A stretch of DNA of 64,000 nt from Gelatoporia subvermispora B (Eukaryota > Basidiomycota > Agaricomycetes > Polyporales > Gelatoporiaceae), in NCBI GenBank assembly GCA_000320605.2, contig KB445800.1, positions 1,231,957-1,295,956 of the forward strand. Direction: 5' to 3'. Shown in pieces: positions 51,523 through 62,380 of this stretch. The number at the start of each line of letters is the position of its first letter. Positions within the stretch are counted from its first letter, which is position 1. Both the position numbers and the translations under genes were made by a program. Below the pieces are notes generated by a model. That model worked only from the letters and a program-made list of their open reading frames with translations, searched no databases and had not been told where the DNA came from.

Positions 51523-52960
51523 GATTTGCGATGAGTATGCGCGGCTTGTGGTGGTAGGTGTGTACGAGGGAGCGTCGTTCGCGTCCACGTCCGGGGCCCC
51601 GCACTCTTAAATGGTGGACGCGCCGCCACCATCTCGTCTGACAAAGAACACGTCGCTTTCCCAAGTGCCACAAATGCGGTCACCCGTGTCCCTGGAATCC
51701 CGATAAAATGTCATCGATAACGACTCTTGTTCGGAAAATCCACTCCCGGGGCGCGCAACAGTTTCTAGCATGTTCCCGCTGCTTCTGTCAAGTTGTAAGG
51801 GAGAGTATGGTCGTTTAGCTCGAGAAACGAGAGGACCTCTACCAAGCTCGAGCGTACACTCAGGATAAGGACATCGTTTCAGTCAACACACCCAGGAGAA
51901 GAAGTGGCAAGTCACGACGTTGAACCTGAGGCGGCCGCCGGCCCGGGTCTTACGAGCGCTACCATTTGGATGTTGATGGGAGCGACGATCCGCGCGATTT
52001 GCAGGCTTCAGCTTCACCTCATTGTTCTTCACCTCCTTTGCATCATCGTTGGTTGCCGGCCATGTTCTGCTGAAATGGTCATCAAGGCGGCCGGGAACCC
52101 TTCCGTATATGTATGTACATATACGCTGCAGACAAAATGGGACCAACGCTCAACTTGGGAGGTTGGAACAGATCAAACAGAAGCCCAATTTGCGCAGACT
52201 CAAGTCATATTCTCTCGCTGGCATTACATTAGAGGTCGCGTTGTATCTTCTCCGGAATATTTACCAGAGGTGAAGATGCATCCATAACACACATGTCGGG
52301 CCTCGCGCGTGTCTATGGGCCCCGGTCGCTATGCTTGGAATCCTCTTCTGCCCGGCGTGGATTGAACGACTCCGTGCTAAAGGGTGTCACAGCGAGCCAT
52401 ATCGTCGCCCACACTTCCGTGCCGCTGAGCATTTCCTAAATGCTCAAGCGATTCCGAGTTCTGCTGCAATTATAGGCGCTTTTGCTCGAATTGCTTTCGG
52501 CACCATTATCGGGCCGGCGCGGCATACCGAAAAAAGCAAAAGCTGTCTCCCAAAGCTGTCAAGAAAAACTGACAAATCCTTGAACTTTTTTTCCCGGAAC
52601 TTGACAGTTTCAGAACAACTTGAGTATGTTCCGAATGAATAGGCATTTTGATGGCGGATGTATCACTGCAATATTCTTCGCCGAACGGATGTGAGTACTG
52701 CAAGATTGCGTGTCCTTCGTCTGACTCTACATTCAGCGGTGTCAAAGTGAGTCTGAGCAGGCCGCTGCCGCATGGTCTCAATCCTATGGCGCCACGCGAT
52801 ACCACAGCGTCAACCGGCCACATGGCCATTGCCATAAGGAAGTCATCACGGTGAAGCATTCGTGCATCGGACGCTCACCTAGTCAGGCACCGCGGAAATT
52901 CCGATCGAGCCGGAGTTTCTATAAGAGGTAGCTAAGAAAGTTTGAGTCCCAGACTGCCAG
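51523..52960. other. intergenic, nothing recognised
   Basis: Contains the aldo-keto reductase promoter (an AT-rich TTTAAG word near 51.61 kb on the minus strand). Remaining open frames lack recognisable features. Confidence 0.4.
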
Positions 52961-53469
52961 CCTCAATTTGACGACCAGCGCGGATGTTTCGGCTGGTTGC
53001 AAATTGATCTGATTCCGCTCTGCTGCACAGCCACGTCCACTGCTCCCCCCGGTGCGCCCTAAGCCTCGGTCGATGAGAACAAGTTCCTCGAAGTAATGCG
53101 AACACGAATGTCGACTACATAACATAATCTTGATCAAGCAGTAGCGATTGGTGAGTAGAATCTACATGATTCCCATACCTGCGCAGAGTAGAGCTAAATG
53201 CTGGCGGACTCGAAGCAAAACTTACTCTTGGCGTCCTGCGATCACATCCGCTGTCAGTCGGCGTTTCACTGTAGCCCATCGCTATCCGACATTTTCGCTC
53301 TGGTTGCCATGCATTGCGATCGAGACTTCCCATGCGACCATGGGATCGCCGGCGACACTCCGGTGCCGCGACACGAGTTACAAAGATTTTTTCGTTCCGC
53401 GAGGTACGAGAGGCTGTCAACGATCCTGAGCCTATAAGACGACCGTAGAGGCTGGTTTCGAGCTCCAGC

Positions 53470-53477
53470 TATTTAAT
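53470..53477 (+). promoter_or_regulatory. TATA-like box of small gene copy A
   Basis: TATTTAAT aligns with TATATAAT upstream of copy B within a conserved context (CTAT-TAAT-TCCGT-GAGC). About 110 bp upstream of the ATG. Confidence 0.4.
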
Positions 53478-53588
53478 GTCCGTGGAGCAACTCGAAGATT
53501 TTTCTCTCTTCCACGCCTTCGCATCTCGACGTATTCCAAAGGTGCATCTGCATCGGACAACCACGACCTATATCTACGTCACCCCACA

Positions 53589-53831
53589 ATGTTCCTCAGC
53601 GAGCAATTACTCCAGCGACTGCTTGTAACAATCCTGATGGGCGCATCGCATCTCGCTTGTAAGTCGATACTATGGCCTCCGATGTACGCTTGCTCATTTC
53701 TCCCAGCGACAGGCCAGGAAACAGTCAGAACAGTCGCAATCACTGTGACATGTTCGCACTTCACGATGGTGCACCCCAAGCTCATCGACACGCCAGGAGC
53801 CCGTAAGCGGGCCCGCGCGATCACGACATAA
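53589..53831 (+). CDS. unrecognised 64-residue protein, copy A
   Basis: Two exons (53589-53658 and 53707-53831) with a 48-nt GT-AG intron give 64 residues. The N-terminal 24 residues (MFLSEQLLQRLLVTILMGAS...) form an amphipathic to hydrophobic helix that could be a weak signal or membrane anchor. The C-terminal half has TVAITVT, SHFTMVHP and a basic ARKRARAITT end. Copy B at 62134 has identical exon lengths (70 and 125 nt), the same phase-1 intron and 49 of 64 identical residues, while about 22 of the identical codons differ only synonymously. That pattern supports a real coding gene. I do not recognise the family and assign no function. Confidence 0.75.
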   Translation: MFLSEQLLQRLLVTILMGASHLACKSILWPPMYACSFLPATGQETVRTVAITVTCSHFTMVHPKLIDTPGARKRARAITT

Positions 53832-55171
53832 TCCACTCGGCTGCGTGCATGGATTGTAGTCTGCATGGTGAGTAATCGCTCAGCTGCTGGCATTCTTCTC
53901 TCAGTCCTAACTGTCCCAATCGTTCAGATATTGTGTCTCATTATTCGGATCGTAGGACGGCGGGTCCGAGGCTCCTTCGATCTTCAGCGTCTACATTAGG
54001 GATTTCATGGGTAATTTGACGATTGTAACCTACGCATAACATCATCTCTCTCTCTCTCTCTCTCTCACACAACCACTATAATAGGATCCTATATTATGTA
54101 TAATCATTATAGACACTATCGCGATGCTAATTATGTATACTGCATTGTCATTCAATCGTTGATCCACAGAAGACATTGATGCAAAATCTGTCCAGCGGAC
54201 CCAATTCCTCGACGAATTCGCCTGGTTGTTGCACAGTCCGATTCGCGTAACGTTCTCTTCGCGACGACAACACCTTTATGAGAAGCACTACCTCTTGCAA
54301 GTGCAAATATCAGACATACTCACAGAGGGATCCTGAGAACATGCAAACTGAGATTGATTCCATAGGATACAGTCCGATCTTTTTGGTGTTCTTTCACAGT
54401 CTTGAGGTGACAATACATTTCTGTATCTGTATCTGCTTTATGTACGCTTGAACCCATAATGGATATCCAACGTTTGAGAGTGTTTGTCACATGTGACGAG
54501 CATCAACGACTTCGCCATTTGTGTATAAGTTAGAAGTCACTCTGCGACTCTCCGGCTCGGATGTAATGGCTTGAAGCCAACACGGTTCGTTGTGCAGTCT
54601 GCCGCTGTCAGATGCCGTCGGCGCGCCCGGGACACTACGTGAAACGTTTTGCATCACAGGGTCGTTTTGACACTCTAATAGAATGTCTCCGGAGAACTCA
54701 GTTCCTCACCTTTCACCATAGTGATGGCGTCAATCTATATACGCGATAGCACACGACACCATGCAGACGTCTGAAATATATGGATTATTGACGACATTTG
54801 TGTTCATTTGTTTTCACATTACTGGTCGAATGATGGTCATTGGTCATCAATATAATTTGCGAACCAAAAGTAGTTCTCGTGGTTATGAGTCCTCCAAGCG
54901 TAGTCGGGCATGTACTTCTCCTATTGCGATGTTGAATGCTCTACAATTCGAACATAGAATTCCATGATACGCACGCTCAACAGCGATCTGCGCTATTGCC
55001 AGTTCGACGTACCTATAGCCGCCTAATCTTGAGCGCCTCGGCCACCAGTGCATAGCCGTTGGCGAGCCTCAGAAGACCACCAAGCTACATAGTATCAACG
55101 ATGGGTCTTACAAAATCTCAGATCCATATGGTTCCCAGCTTTCGTGGCTGTCTAGGAGAATCGGTAGTACA
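53832..55171. other. intergenic with microsatellite
   Basis: AT-richer DNA containing a CT microsatellite and no recognisable gene. It separates small gene A from the 3' end of the minus-strand NTPase. Confidence 0.4.
54043..54066. repeat. (CT)n dinucleotide microsatellite
   Basis: About 11 uninterrupted CT/TC units. Confidence 0.85.
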
Positions 55172-57971
55172 TTATCTCACGGCTGTACCAGAGTATGTGT
55201 AACGGTTCCTCAGGCCCCGTGCAATGTCGTCATCAGCCGCCGAAGACCGATGTCGTGCAAGAAGTCTGTTGACATAATATGCGAGATCGGATGTCAAGAA
55301 CTTGAAGGTTGCTTCGCTCGCACCAAATGCTCGAATTTGCAAGCATTGCGATAGTTGATCACGGATCAAAGTCGAAGAGACCATGTCGGAATCGCTTCGG
55401 AGGTCAAGAATGATTGTGATGTACGGCATTCCGAGTGTTTCGCAATGGCAATGTGATGTCGTCGGAAACGAGGCCCGATGAGATGAACCTGTGCGGCTGC
55501 GAATGAGCAGATAACTCATACATGCACTCCCTCGACCGTGGTCAGCGTGGCGGTCGTCGGAAGTCCCCAAAGAACGGATGTCGTGTACGCCGGACGCGGT
55601 GTAATCTTCGTCGGGTATATCGAAATAGATAGGGATGATCTGATCGATGTCGGGTTGACCCCCACTGCATTGTATTGCTGCGGTGCGAGTCCAGAGCCTC
55701 AGGAGCCATTCCTTCATGCTGATGACAGGTTAGGGACACTTTCGTTCAAGCGCAGGGATGAGTAATGATACATACCTCCAGCCTGATATTGGGTCCAAGG
55801 CTCTCGATTTGCCGATCTCTGTGTCTGACATTATCCAATGTGAAAAGTTGACGTATGCATCCGCGAAGGTGATTCTAGCCCGATGGGAGGACCCTTGATC
55901 CGAAGGCCAGTAGTGCGGACCAAACATAGTTTCTAGGAAGCTGGTGACAGGGACCATACGACAGTGCGTGAGCTCGGTGAGACGAGCATCCGACGTTGGA
56001 AGTCTGGGCAGCCGTTCTGCAACAATATCCTTGCATGACAGTAGTAGAAGACGACTCTCTAGTCGATGATCTGGCTCGGTCAAGATGTATCCGCGATCTA
56101 GTCCATGGTACAAGCCACGCAAGGCTTCCCCAAGGACATCTTCATCCTGATGGAGTTGTGATGCGCATAGGTTGGCGAAGAAGGGTTCAGATGGATATGC
56201 GGCTTGCATCCAGACAGGACTATGGCCATGACGTGTACCATAGATAGCGAACAAACTCGTAATGGTCTTTTGCAAGAATGCTTGTGCTCCCAAACGCCCG
56301 ACATCGAAACGTAGACAGTAACGAGGGAGTATCAAACTGATCGGACTGTCCATCGTAGGCCAGATAGTACTCTGTGCGCTTAGCAAATACCCTTCAAGGG
56401 ACTTCTGGAAGTATGTCAACATATGCCACCTATACAGGGATTGGGGTTCAGGCTCATCAACAAGTCATCAGAGAACATAGATCCTCACCATGGACGCCCA
56501 AAGCGAGCCACGTGGTCCAGTTGGGCCACGTCCTTCGGCTTCACAGACCCCAGTGGCAACGCGCAATGATCCCAACCCAGCGCGGTAAAGGGTAGAAACA
56601 GTCCAACATGCCTCCTCAGCAGTTGCCGTTCGCGTCGACCTGGCTTCTGAGTGTGATATTTCTTTGTAGCTGGCTGGTCGTGCGGGAGAGATGATAAAGT
56701 ATGGCCGAACATTGCGACAGCAGGATCACTGGAGACGAAGAGAACCCATAACGACGCCTGCATAGCGTTTCGAGAGTAATCTGCAATGACCCTACACAGA
56801 ACCTCCGATCGAGAGTAAGCGGGGACGGTCCCGTCGTGCCTAAGCCGCTGGGCTTCGTCGATGACTATGGCCACCTTAGGAGTATCAGTCTCGTTGAATA
56901 TACTGGGGAAGGTTTTGATGAGCCAGTTGCACGTGGCTCTAAGCTCGAGTGCGCCGCGATAGCTGTCACCAAATGTCTCAGGAGAGATAGAAGTCATGAA
57001 CTAGGTATGTTTCAATATGACACTTTATATCCCACTACCTAGACAAGGGCATACCTGTTCGTATTCCTTTCGAATACAGTCGAAGAACCGAGAGCGATGA
57101 TGCGTATCTCGCCCACACATTCGTACATGCCAAAGCTGTACGGCACTGAGGTGGACATTATTCACGCTCTCCATGATATTCATCAACTCCATCCCAAAAA
57201 CCTTGAAAACGGCTGCAAAGAATGCGCAGCATGACATTCCGTAGTCCTCCTCATAGACTCCGAAGTTGTCCACCAAGATCTGTCGTGGGATGGGATCTCC
57301 AACAGGTAAATCGAGGTCGCTATAGCTGTGTCTTAAATTCATGTAGATTACGAAAACGCCTCGACGTCCGATCTTTGGTCCAGGTTAGGGGGGTAAACAT
57401 AGTAGCAATCAACCAGCACTAACCTCCATGCTACATCGTGACTTGCCTACGCCCTTTCCTTGCAATAGATATCCAAATCGTCCGTGATACGGAGTAGCAC
57501 CACTTTCGGGTCGCATGAATAGCCCATTGTTGAAGGATAGATATTCTATCAGAGCGTTTGGAGCGTTTCCCCGGAATTCTTGATCATAGAATGCGTCTCC
57601 GAGAGGATCATTTGCTAGTATTCGTGTGCAGTTGTTCAGATGGAGTAATGGAAACGTAGTGGAGGCCTACATAGATTCATACGCCTTCGGGCATTATTTG
57701 ATTCTGTGCATTGCAGACCCGACTGAGGATAAGCGGCGTTAGCTTTACCTTGGACGTCGAGTTGCGCTTCAGTGTGAGTGACGGAATGGCTGGGCATCGC
57801 TTGTAGCATCAATGTCGAGTTGAGATGGGATGGTTCTTCTTCAGTGACTGTGGGTGAGAACGCATGAGCAAAATGCTGCAGGCGGTAGCTATTGGCACAA
57901 TTCGGAGGGTGAGCCACCTGCCACCGACGGGTCCGGCGCTTGATGCGCTCAACATCAGCGTAGGCGCTCAT
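55172..57971 (-). CDS. large P-loop NTPase of an uncharacterised agaricomycete family, N1
   Basis: Six exons (57971-57749, 57614-57424, 57372-57055, 57000-56489, 56429-55776, 55718-55172) give 814 residues with no frame break. Walker A is LLQGKGVGKSR (about residue 130), followed by a strand GVFVIYMNLR. Walker B is VAIVIDEAQRL, a sensor-like strand SLWVLFVSSDP follows, and then FTALGWD and the family motif VARFGRPW. The C-terminal 180 residues contain QIIPIYFD and CMSYLLIRSR, reminiscent of the nuclease-like C-terminal part of Crinkler-type proteins but without the usual catalytic Lys. The start at 57971 (not the upstream in-frame ATG at 58028) is preferred because exon 1 is then 223 nt, identical to exon 1 of the divergent neighbour at 58154. 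ATP-dependent regulator or effector is inference; the role is unknown. Confidence 0.8.
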
Positions 57972-58153
57972 TGGACCACCTAGTGACGTTTCCGGGTATC
58001 TCGCCTTCCAGCTTCTGTGTTCCAACATCTATGAACTGATCATACCGGGTAACAGTCCCCCACTTCCCCCTCCAAAACTTTGGACGTCTCCTTAGAGTCG
58101 GTCTGATAGTCAATTTCCCCCTAGTTTTTGAGAGACCTCGCAGATCTTGCCCA
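57972..58153. promoter_or_regulatory. 182-bp bidirectional promoter of two NTPase genes
   Basis: The two paralogous NTPase genes start back to back here. No clear TATA box is visible. The short shared promoter predicts coupled expression. Confidence 0.5.
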
Positions 58154-60947
58154 ATGGATGCACAAATCAGCGCTGCTGTCAATGTCATGTGCGGGAAAGA
58201 ACAAGTTCAAGCCGTTGATGTCCTGCAATGCATCGCACTGCTTGATCTGAACCTCAGCCGTAGATTAATTCTACCGGGTGAGGCCCTTGCGTTCCTGGAG
58301 AACAATGCGCCTCGTGATTTGTCGTCGAAGCTCATGAAGGCGTACGAAAAAGACGACTATATCGCTGTACAGCATGGTGAGTAGGTGATCTACAGTTGTG
58401 ATGTATCACTTCAACTTGGTTGGCAGAGCTGCTTACTCTAGTCCCCAATTCTCACGGTGCGCACACCAGCATCGCATATCGAATCAATCTGCTCACTTGA
58501 CTTGATCAGTGGCAATCCTACGAACGCGTATTGAGAAGTTTCACGACGTACCGTTCCGAGGAGACTCTCAACACGGTCTCATTGCGTACCTCGTCCAGAA
58601 CGATGAGCATTTTGTGAACCCTCGTCGGAGTCCTAGAGGACGACAAGGCAAGTTTTGCTCTGTCGTCCAGAGTTCCGCAAGCGGGAAATCGAGAACGATC
58701 GTAGAAGTAAGATAATATATATTATATAAAGCAGCACACTGAATCGCTCGACTCGCAGATCGGCGCTCATGGCATCTTCGTAGTCTACATAAGTTTACGG
58801 CCCGCTCATGATCTAGTCGGCTATCCATTCCGAGACGATTTCCCAGCTCAAGTCCTCCTGTACCGCAATGATGACAAGCCAGAGTACGAGTATCGTTGCC
58901 ACTGCTTCTTCCGTGCCCTTTTCATCACGTTTGGACGTAAAGTCGACTTTCTGCTCGAAACTGTGCACGATGACTATGCTGCAGCAGTCAGAGCGTGGCA
59001 CAAGCAAATGTGTGGAACTGATTGGCTATCTCGGACTGCATTTTTTGAGGATGTAAAGAAGGAATACCAGAAGGTAAGCCGTGTTTTACTGAGCTAGAAC
59101 GCAGTGCTGATTTGTCCTAGCTGCTCGGCGATCCTTCGATCTCGATTGGCTTCTCTTCTATCTTACTGGATTTAAGAACCAAATTTGCGCAGATTTTTGA
59201 CGGGAGTCACTACCCGAAGCTCGTCGTTGCACTGGACAACGCCGAGGAACTCAAATGGCGCTCCAACGCCGGGCACTCCTTGTCTGAGGTTGTGTGCAAC
59301 ACCATCGCCCGTTATTCTATGGCTTGCCCAGAATCCATCTGGGTCATTTTTTCATCGACGGACCCAGCCGTAGCTGATTTCAACATCGGTTATAAGCCCT
59401 ATATCGGTACGTTCAAGTACACTACTATGCATCCTAGGTTTACTTAGTGAAGCCGCCAGGGAGCTCTTTACGCATTGCAGTCCCGGGAGATGATATATAT
59501 CCTCCATTCACTCTTCTCGGCTGGGATCAATTCGCACCACCTAGCGTATGTCCAACAAGAGATTTGGCCCTGTTGAGTCACTTGGTGCAGTTCGGTCGTC
59601 CTCTGTGTGTATCTTCGTTATTGTGCAGAACTGTCCCTAGTATTGACAAGGTCCTGCATAGATGGACTAACCTCATAGCTGAGTGCGACACCTACAGTGC
59701 ACTGATGACGGAGTCCACCTTATACATGCTCGGCAACATCGGGACCTACGACCCTACCAATCATATGCAATCACTCGCTCTCCTGTCACAGAGATTCTGC
59801 ATCCAGACGGAATCTGCACACCCAATCGCCAGTCACTTTATTGACGTTGCGATCTCGAAACATCTTTGCACTTGCGTCGAGAGAGCAGACAACGGTACAT
59901 GGATTCGTGGAGCGTATCCGTCCGAGCCTTTTCTGTCCCACGTGGTAGCACACATTCTCCACAACTCGATCGAGGACGATGTTCTTTTGCATTCTCTAGA
60001 AACCCTACTTCAATACTTCTCGAGCAGGGCGATCATCATTGAACCTCATGGCGATCTAGTCCCCCGACTCCTGTGGCTACTCTGCAAAGACTTCCTGGTG
60101 AAAGAGCTGCTAATGTCGGCAGACAGTGCTTCAGATGCAGGCCTCGATTCGGAACTCCCGTTCTCCAAAATTCTCTCGCTTACCATCATGTTAGAAGCTA
60201 TGTTTGGCGCCGATATCTGGCCCGACGGGCCCTCGGGTATTGTTGCGAAAGATGCACTCAAGGATGCATATATCAATATATCGCACTGGATCCAGGCCGA
60301 CAGCGATTCCGCAGAGTCTCCAGATACAAGGTACGGAGGCTTCACGCGCTTCAGGTCCCGTAACTTACACGTCGTGCAGGGCGACGTGGATGTCGTATCT
60401 GTGGGTCCGCAGTGCGGGTGCACAGTGCCATCTCCAACAGGTTCCAGTCAGGCAAATCGTACCCATCTGGTACGACACATCTGATACTAACACTTTCCGT
60501 ACTGGCGCGGCCTCCTCGTGCATGAGCCAAGTGCTCATTTGCAGCAGAGTCGGCGAAGATCCAACCCCCTCTTTCTTGTTTGATGCTGTCACCCTGGAGC
60601 GCTATGGTCTGGCCGGAAATATGCCATACGTGGTTATACTACTCGATCTAGGCTGCAGGCCCACGGCAATTCATACAACATTCGAGTCCACTGCGGGCGC
60701 GCCTCGTCTTCTAATCCATGCTACGGGAATAAGTCGCGAGACTTTCCCTTTCCTTGGTCGATCTGGTCCTCTAGAGCAACTGATGAAGGATGTAGCTGCG
60801 CTCAACACGGTATCACGCCATCCAGTCCCATTTGTCGATGACCTCTACGACGGTGTCTTGTTTGGTAGCACAGTAGAAAGCTCTCATATGGATTGGGAGC
60901 GCCAGGGGCATATCTACTCCCCTCTCGGCGTCACCGCCTCCATATGA
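58154..60947 (+). CDS. large P-loop NTPase of an uncharacterised agaricomycete family, N2
   Basis: Six exons (58154-58376, 58510-58706, 58759-59073, 59121-59406, 59448-60330, 60380-60947) give 823 residues. Walker A is VVQSSASGKSRT, then GIFVVYISLRPAHDLVGYP. The Walker B position reads LVVALDNAEEL (Asn-Ala-Glu instead of Glu-Ala-Gln in N1). WVIFSSTDPAVADF, FTLLGWDQFA and LVQFGRPL follow in the same order as in N1. The C-terminal part has QIVPIWYD and CMSQVLICSR. Introns after exons 1, 2, 3 and 5 match N1 in position and phase. N2 lacks N1's intron at FGRPW and has one at a different place after KPYI. The P-loop assignment is firm by motif; placement in a known family is from memory and tentative. 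Confidence 0.8.
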
Positions 60948-61089
60948 CTTCCGGTAATCCATATATTAACATAGCCGTCGGGCCCCGTTCGATTACCATG
61001 GACTGATCCATACAAGGTCTCTATTTATGTAACTGTCTGGAGGAGAACCATCAGTCGTGTTATGTAACATCGACGTAGGGACATGAACG
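60948..61089. other. short spacer 3' of N2
   Basis: No feature seen. It leads into an NTPase gene fragment on the opposite strand. Confidence 0.3.
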
Positions 61090-61423
61090 CCATGGTTGGT
61101 GAGGAATGGCTCGTATGGATATGTCGCTTGCATTCGGAGGGAGTCATAAGACCATCAACTGTTGAGGATAGCGAAATGATCTGTGATGGACCATTCTAGA
61201 ACGGCCTGAGCTCTAGGGTGCCCCGTATTGTCTCGTAAGCGGTAGCGCGGGAGCAGCAACCTGATGGATCAGGGGATCATAAGACGAGGACCAGACAGCT
61301 CTCTCCGGGCCGATCAGATGTCTTTCAAGGGATCCCTCAAAATACTTCAGTATGCGCCACCTAGACGCAGGTCCACAGTCAACATGCCGGAATGGAAAGG
61401 ACGTGAAACCTCACCATATGTGG
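61090..61423 (-). pseudogene. decayed fragment of an N1-like NTPase gene
   Basis: Read on the minus strand in one frame, this segment matches N1 residues around LTYFQKSL, ILPRYCLR, GAQAFL and MQAAYPSEPF (here LKYFEGSL, LLPRYRLR, RAQAVL and MQATYPYEPF). It has three in-frame TGA codons. It also keeps the ATG-GTGAGG donor and CTAG-GTGGC acceptor of the N1-specific intron, showing descent from an N1-type rather than N2-type gene. The left and right parts of the gene are gone. Confidence 0.75.
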
Positions 61424-61950
61424 TAATTTCAGGTTTAAGGTTTTTGTTTCAGGCGGCTGGCCTCGATTTGACATTGAGTGCGGATGTTTCAGCTGGTTGC
61501 AATTAATTTGGTTCCGCTGCGTTGCACAGCCACGATCACTTCTTCGGTGAACCATCTCACTCTTTGTAAGCTCTTCCTTGTGTTCCTACGCGATTCTAAT
61601 ACGACTGAGCTCACTGAGCATCATGGGGTGAACGAAGAGCTATTGGAGGACATGTCTACCCGACTCATACATGACTTATCGAAGTCGCAAAACCTGGACT
61701 GTCTTCGGTAAGTGCTGAGGCAAACTCCAGGCATTCCTATTTTACGATCGCATCCGCTGTCGGTCGGTATGTCGCCGTGGTCTCGCCGCAACGACAAGGC
61801 ATTCCGGATGAGACCGCCCGCGCGAGAGATCTCTGAGAGCAATACAACGGTACCGCGATGCAAATATTTGCGTTCCGCAAGGTACAAGCCAGGGCCTGTC
61901 AATGGCAAAGGCCAAATCGACGACCGTAGAGCCGCACCCGATACCATACC

Positions 61951-61958
61951 TATATAAT
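61951..61958 (+). promoter_or_regulatory. TATA box of small gene copy B
   Basis: TATATAAT in a context conserved with copy A. It lies about 176 bp upstream of the ATG, the extra distance being explained by the tandem repeat that follows. Confidence 0.5.
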
Positions 61959-61990
61959 CTCCGTAGAGCTACACGACGGTTTTCATCTAC

Positions 61991-62068
61991 TTCACTCCTT
62001 CGCACTTGAACATATTTCCAACTACGGACACACACTCCTTCACCCCTTTGCACTCGAACATATTTCCA
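61991..62068. repeat. tandem duplication of a 30-bp leader element
   Basis: Two 30-bp units (61991-62020 and 62039-62068), each ending GAACATATTTCCA, recur with a 48-bp period between the TATA box and ATG of copy B. Copy A has a single diverged unit at about 53.51 kb. Confidence 0.75.
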
Positions 62069-62133
62069 AGCTGTATCCTCGTCGATCATCTTTATCCTCT
62101 CCAGTCAATCATCACGACGCTGCCTTTCCGAAG

Positions 62134-62380
62134 ATGTTCCTCAGCGAAGAGCTTCTCACGCAACTCCTAGTCGCGATTCTGATGGGCGCGTCACGCCTTG
62201 CTTGTATGTATCCGTTGCATACGAATCTTTCGATGCCCTTTCTCACCCACCACAGCGACAGGCAAGGCCAAAGTACGCACAGTTGCGATCACTGTGACAC
62301 GATCGCACTTCACGATGGTCCACCCTCATCTGACTGACACAGCAGCAGCCCGAAGGCGCACCCGTGCAATCACAACATAG
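62134..62380 (+). CDS. unrecognised 64-residue protein, copy B
   Basis: Two exons (62134-62203 and 62256-62380) with a 52-nt GT-AG intron give 64 residues. The sequence opens MFLSEELLTQLLVAILMGAS, then has TVAITVT, SHFTMVHP and ends ARRRTRAITT. Intron position, phase and both exon lengths equal those of copy A at 53589. Most differences from copy A are synonymous third-position changes, and the two introns have diverged far more than the exons. It lies about 1.3 kb upstream of the third NTPase gene, on the same strand. No known family recognised. Confidence 0.75.

Larger units (their letters stand above)
52970..53831. repeat. segmental duplication, copy A
   Basis: Resembles 61450-62380. Shared words include GCGGATGTTTC-GCTGGTTGCAA near 52.98 kb (61.48 kb in copy B), ATCGCATCCGCTGTC-like sequence near 53.24 kb (61.75 kb), the TATA region, and the whole 64-codon gene with its intron. 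Similarity is patchy outside the gene, so the duplication is not recent. Confidence 0.75.
61450..62380. repeat. segmental duplication, copy B
   Basis: Matches 52970-53831 (copy A) over the upstream block, promoter and the 64-codon gene. It begins shortly after the NTPase fragment. Confidence 0.75.

Noticed and set aside
53115..53420. minus-strand open frame partly similar to 61621-61947
   Set aside because: The two frames share only a short stretch (PTDSGCDR). The similarity is explained by the DNA duplication of the upstream block, and frames and lengths differ elsewhere.
58028..58028. alternative upstream ATG for the minus-strand NTPase N1
   Set aside because: It would add 19 residues and break the exact 223-nt exon 1 correspondence with N2; ATG at 57971 preferred.
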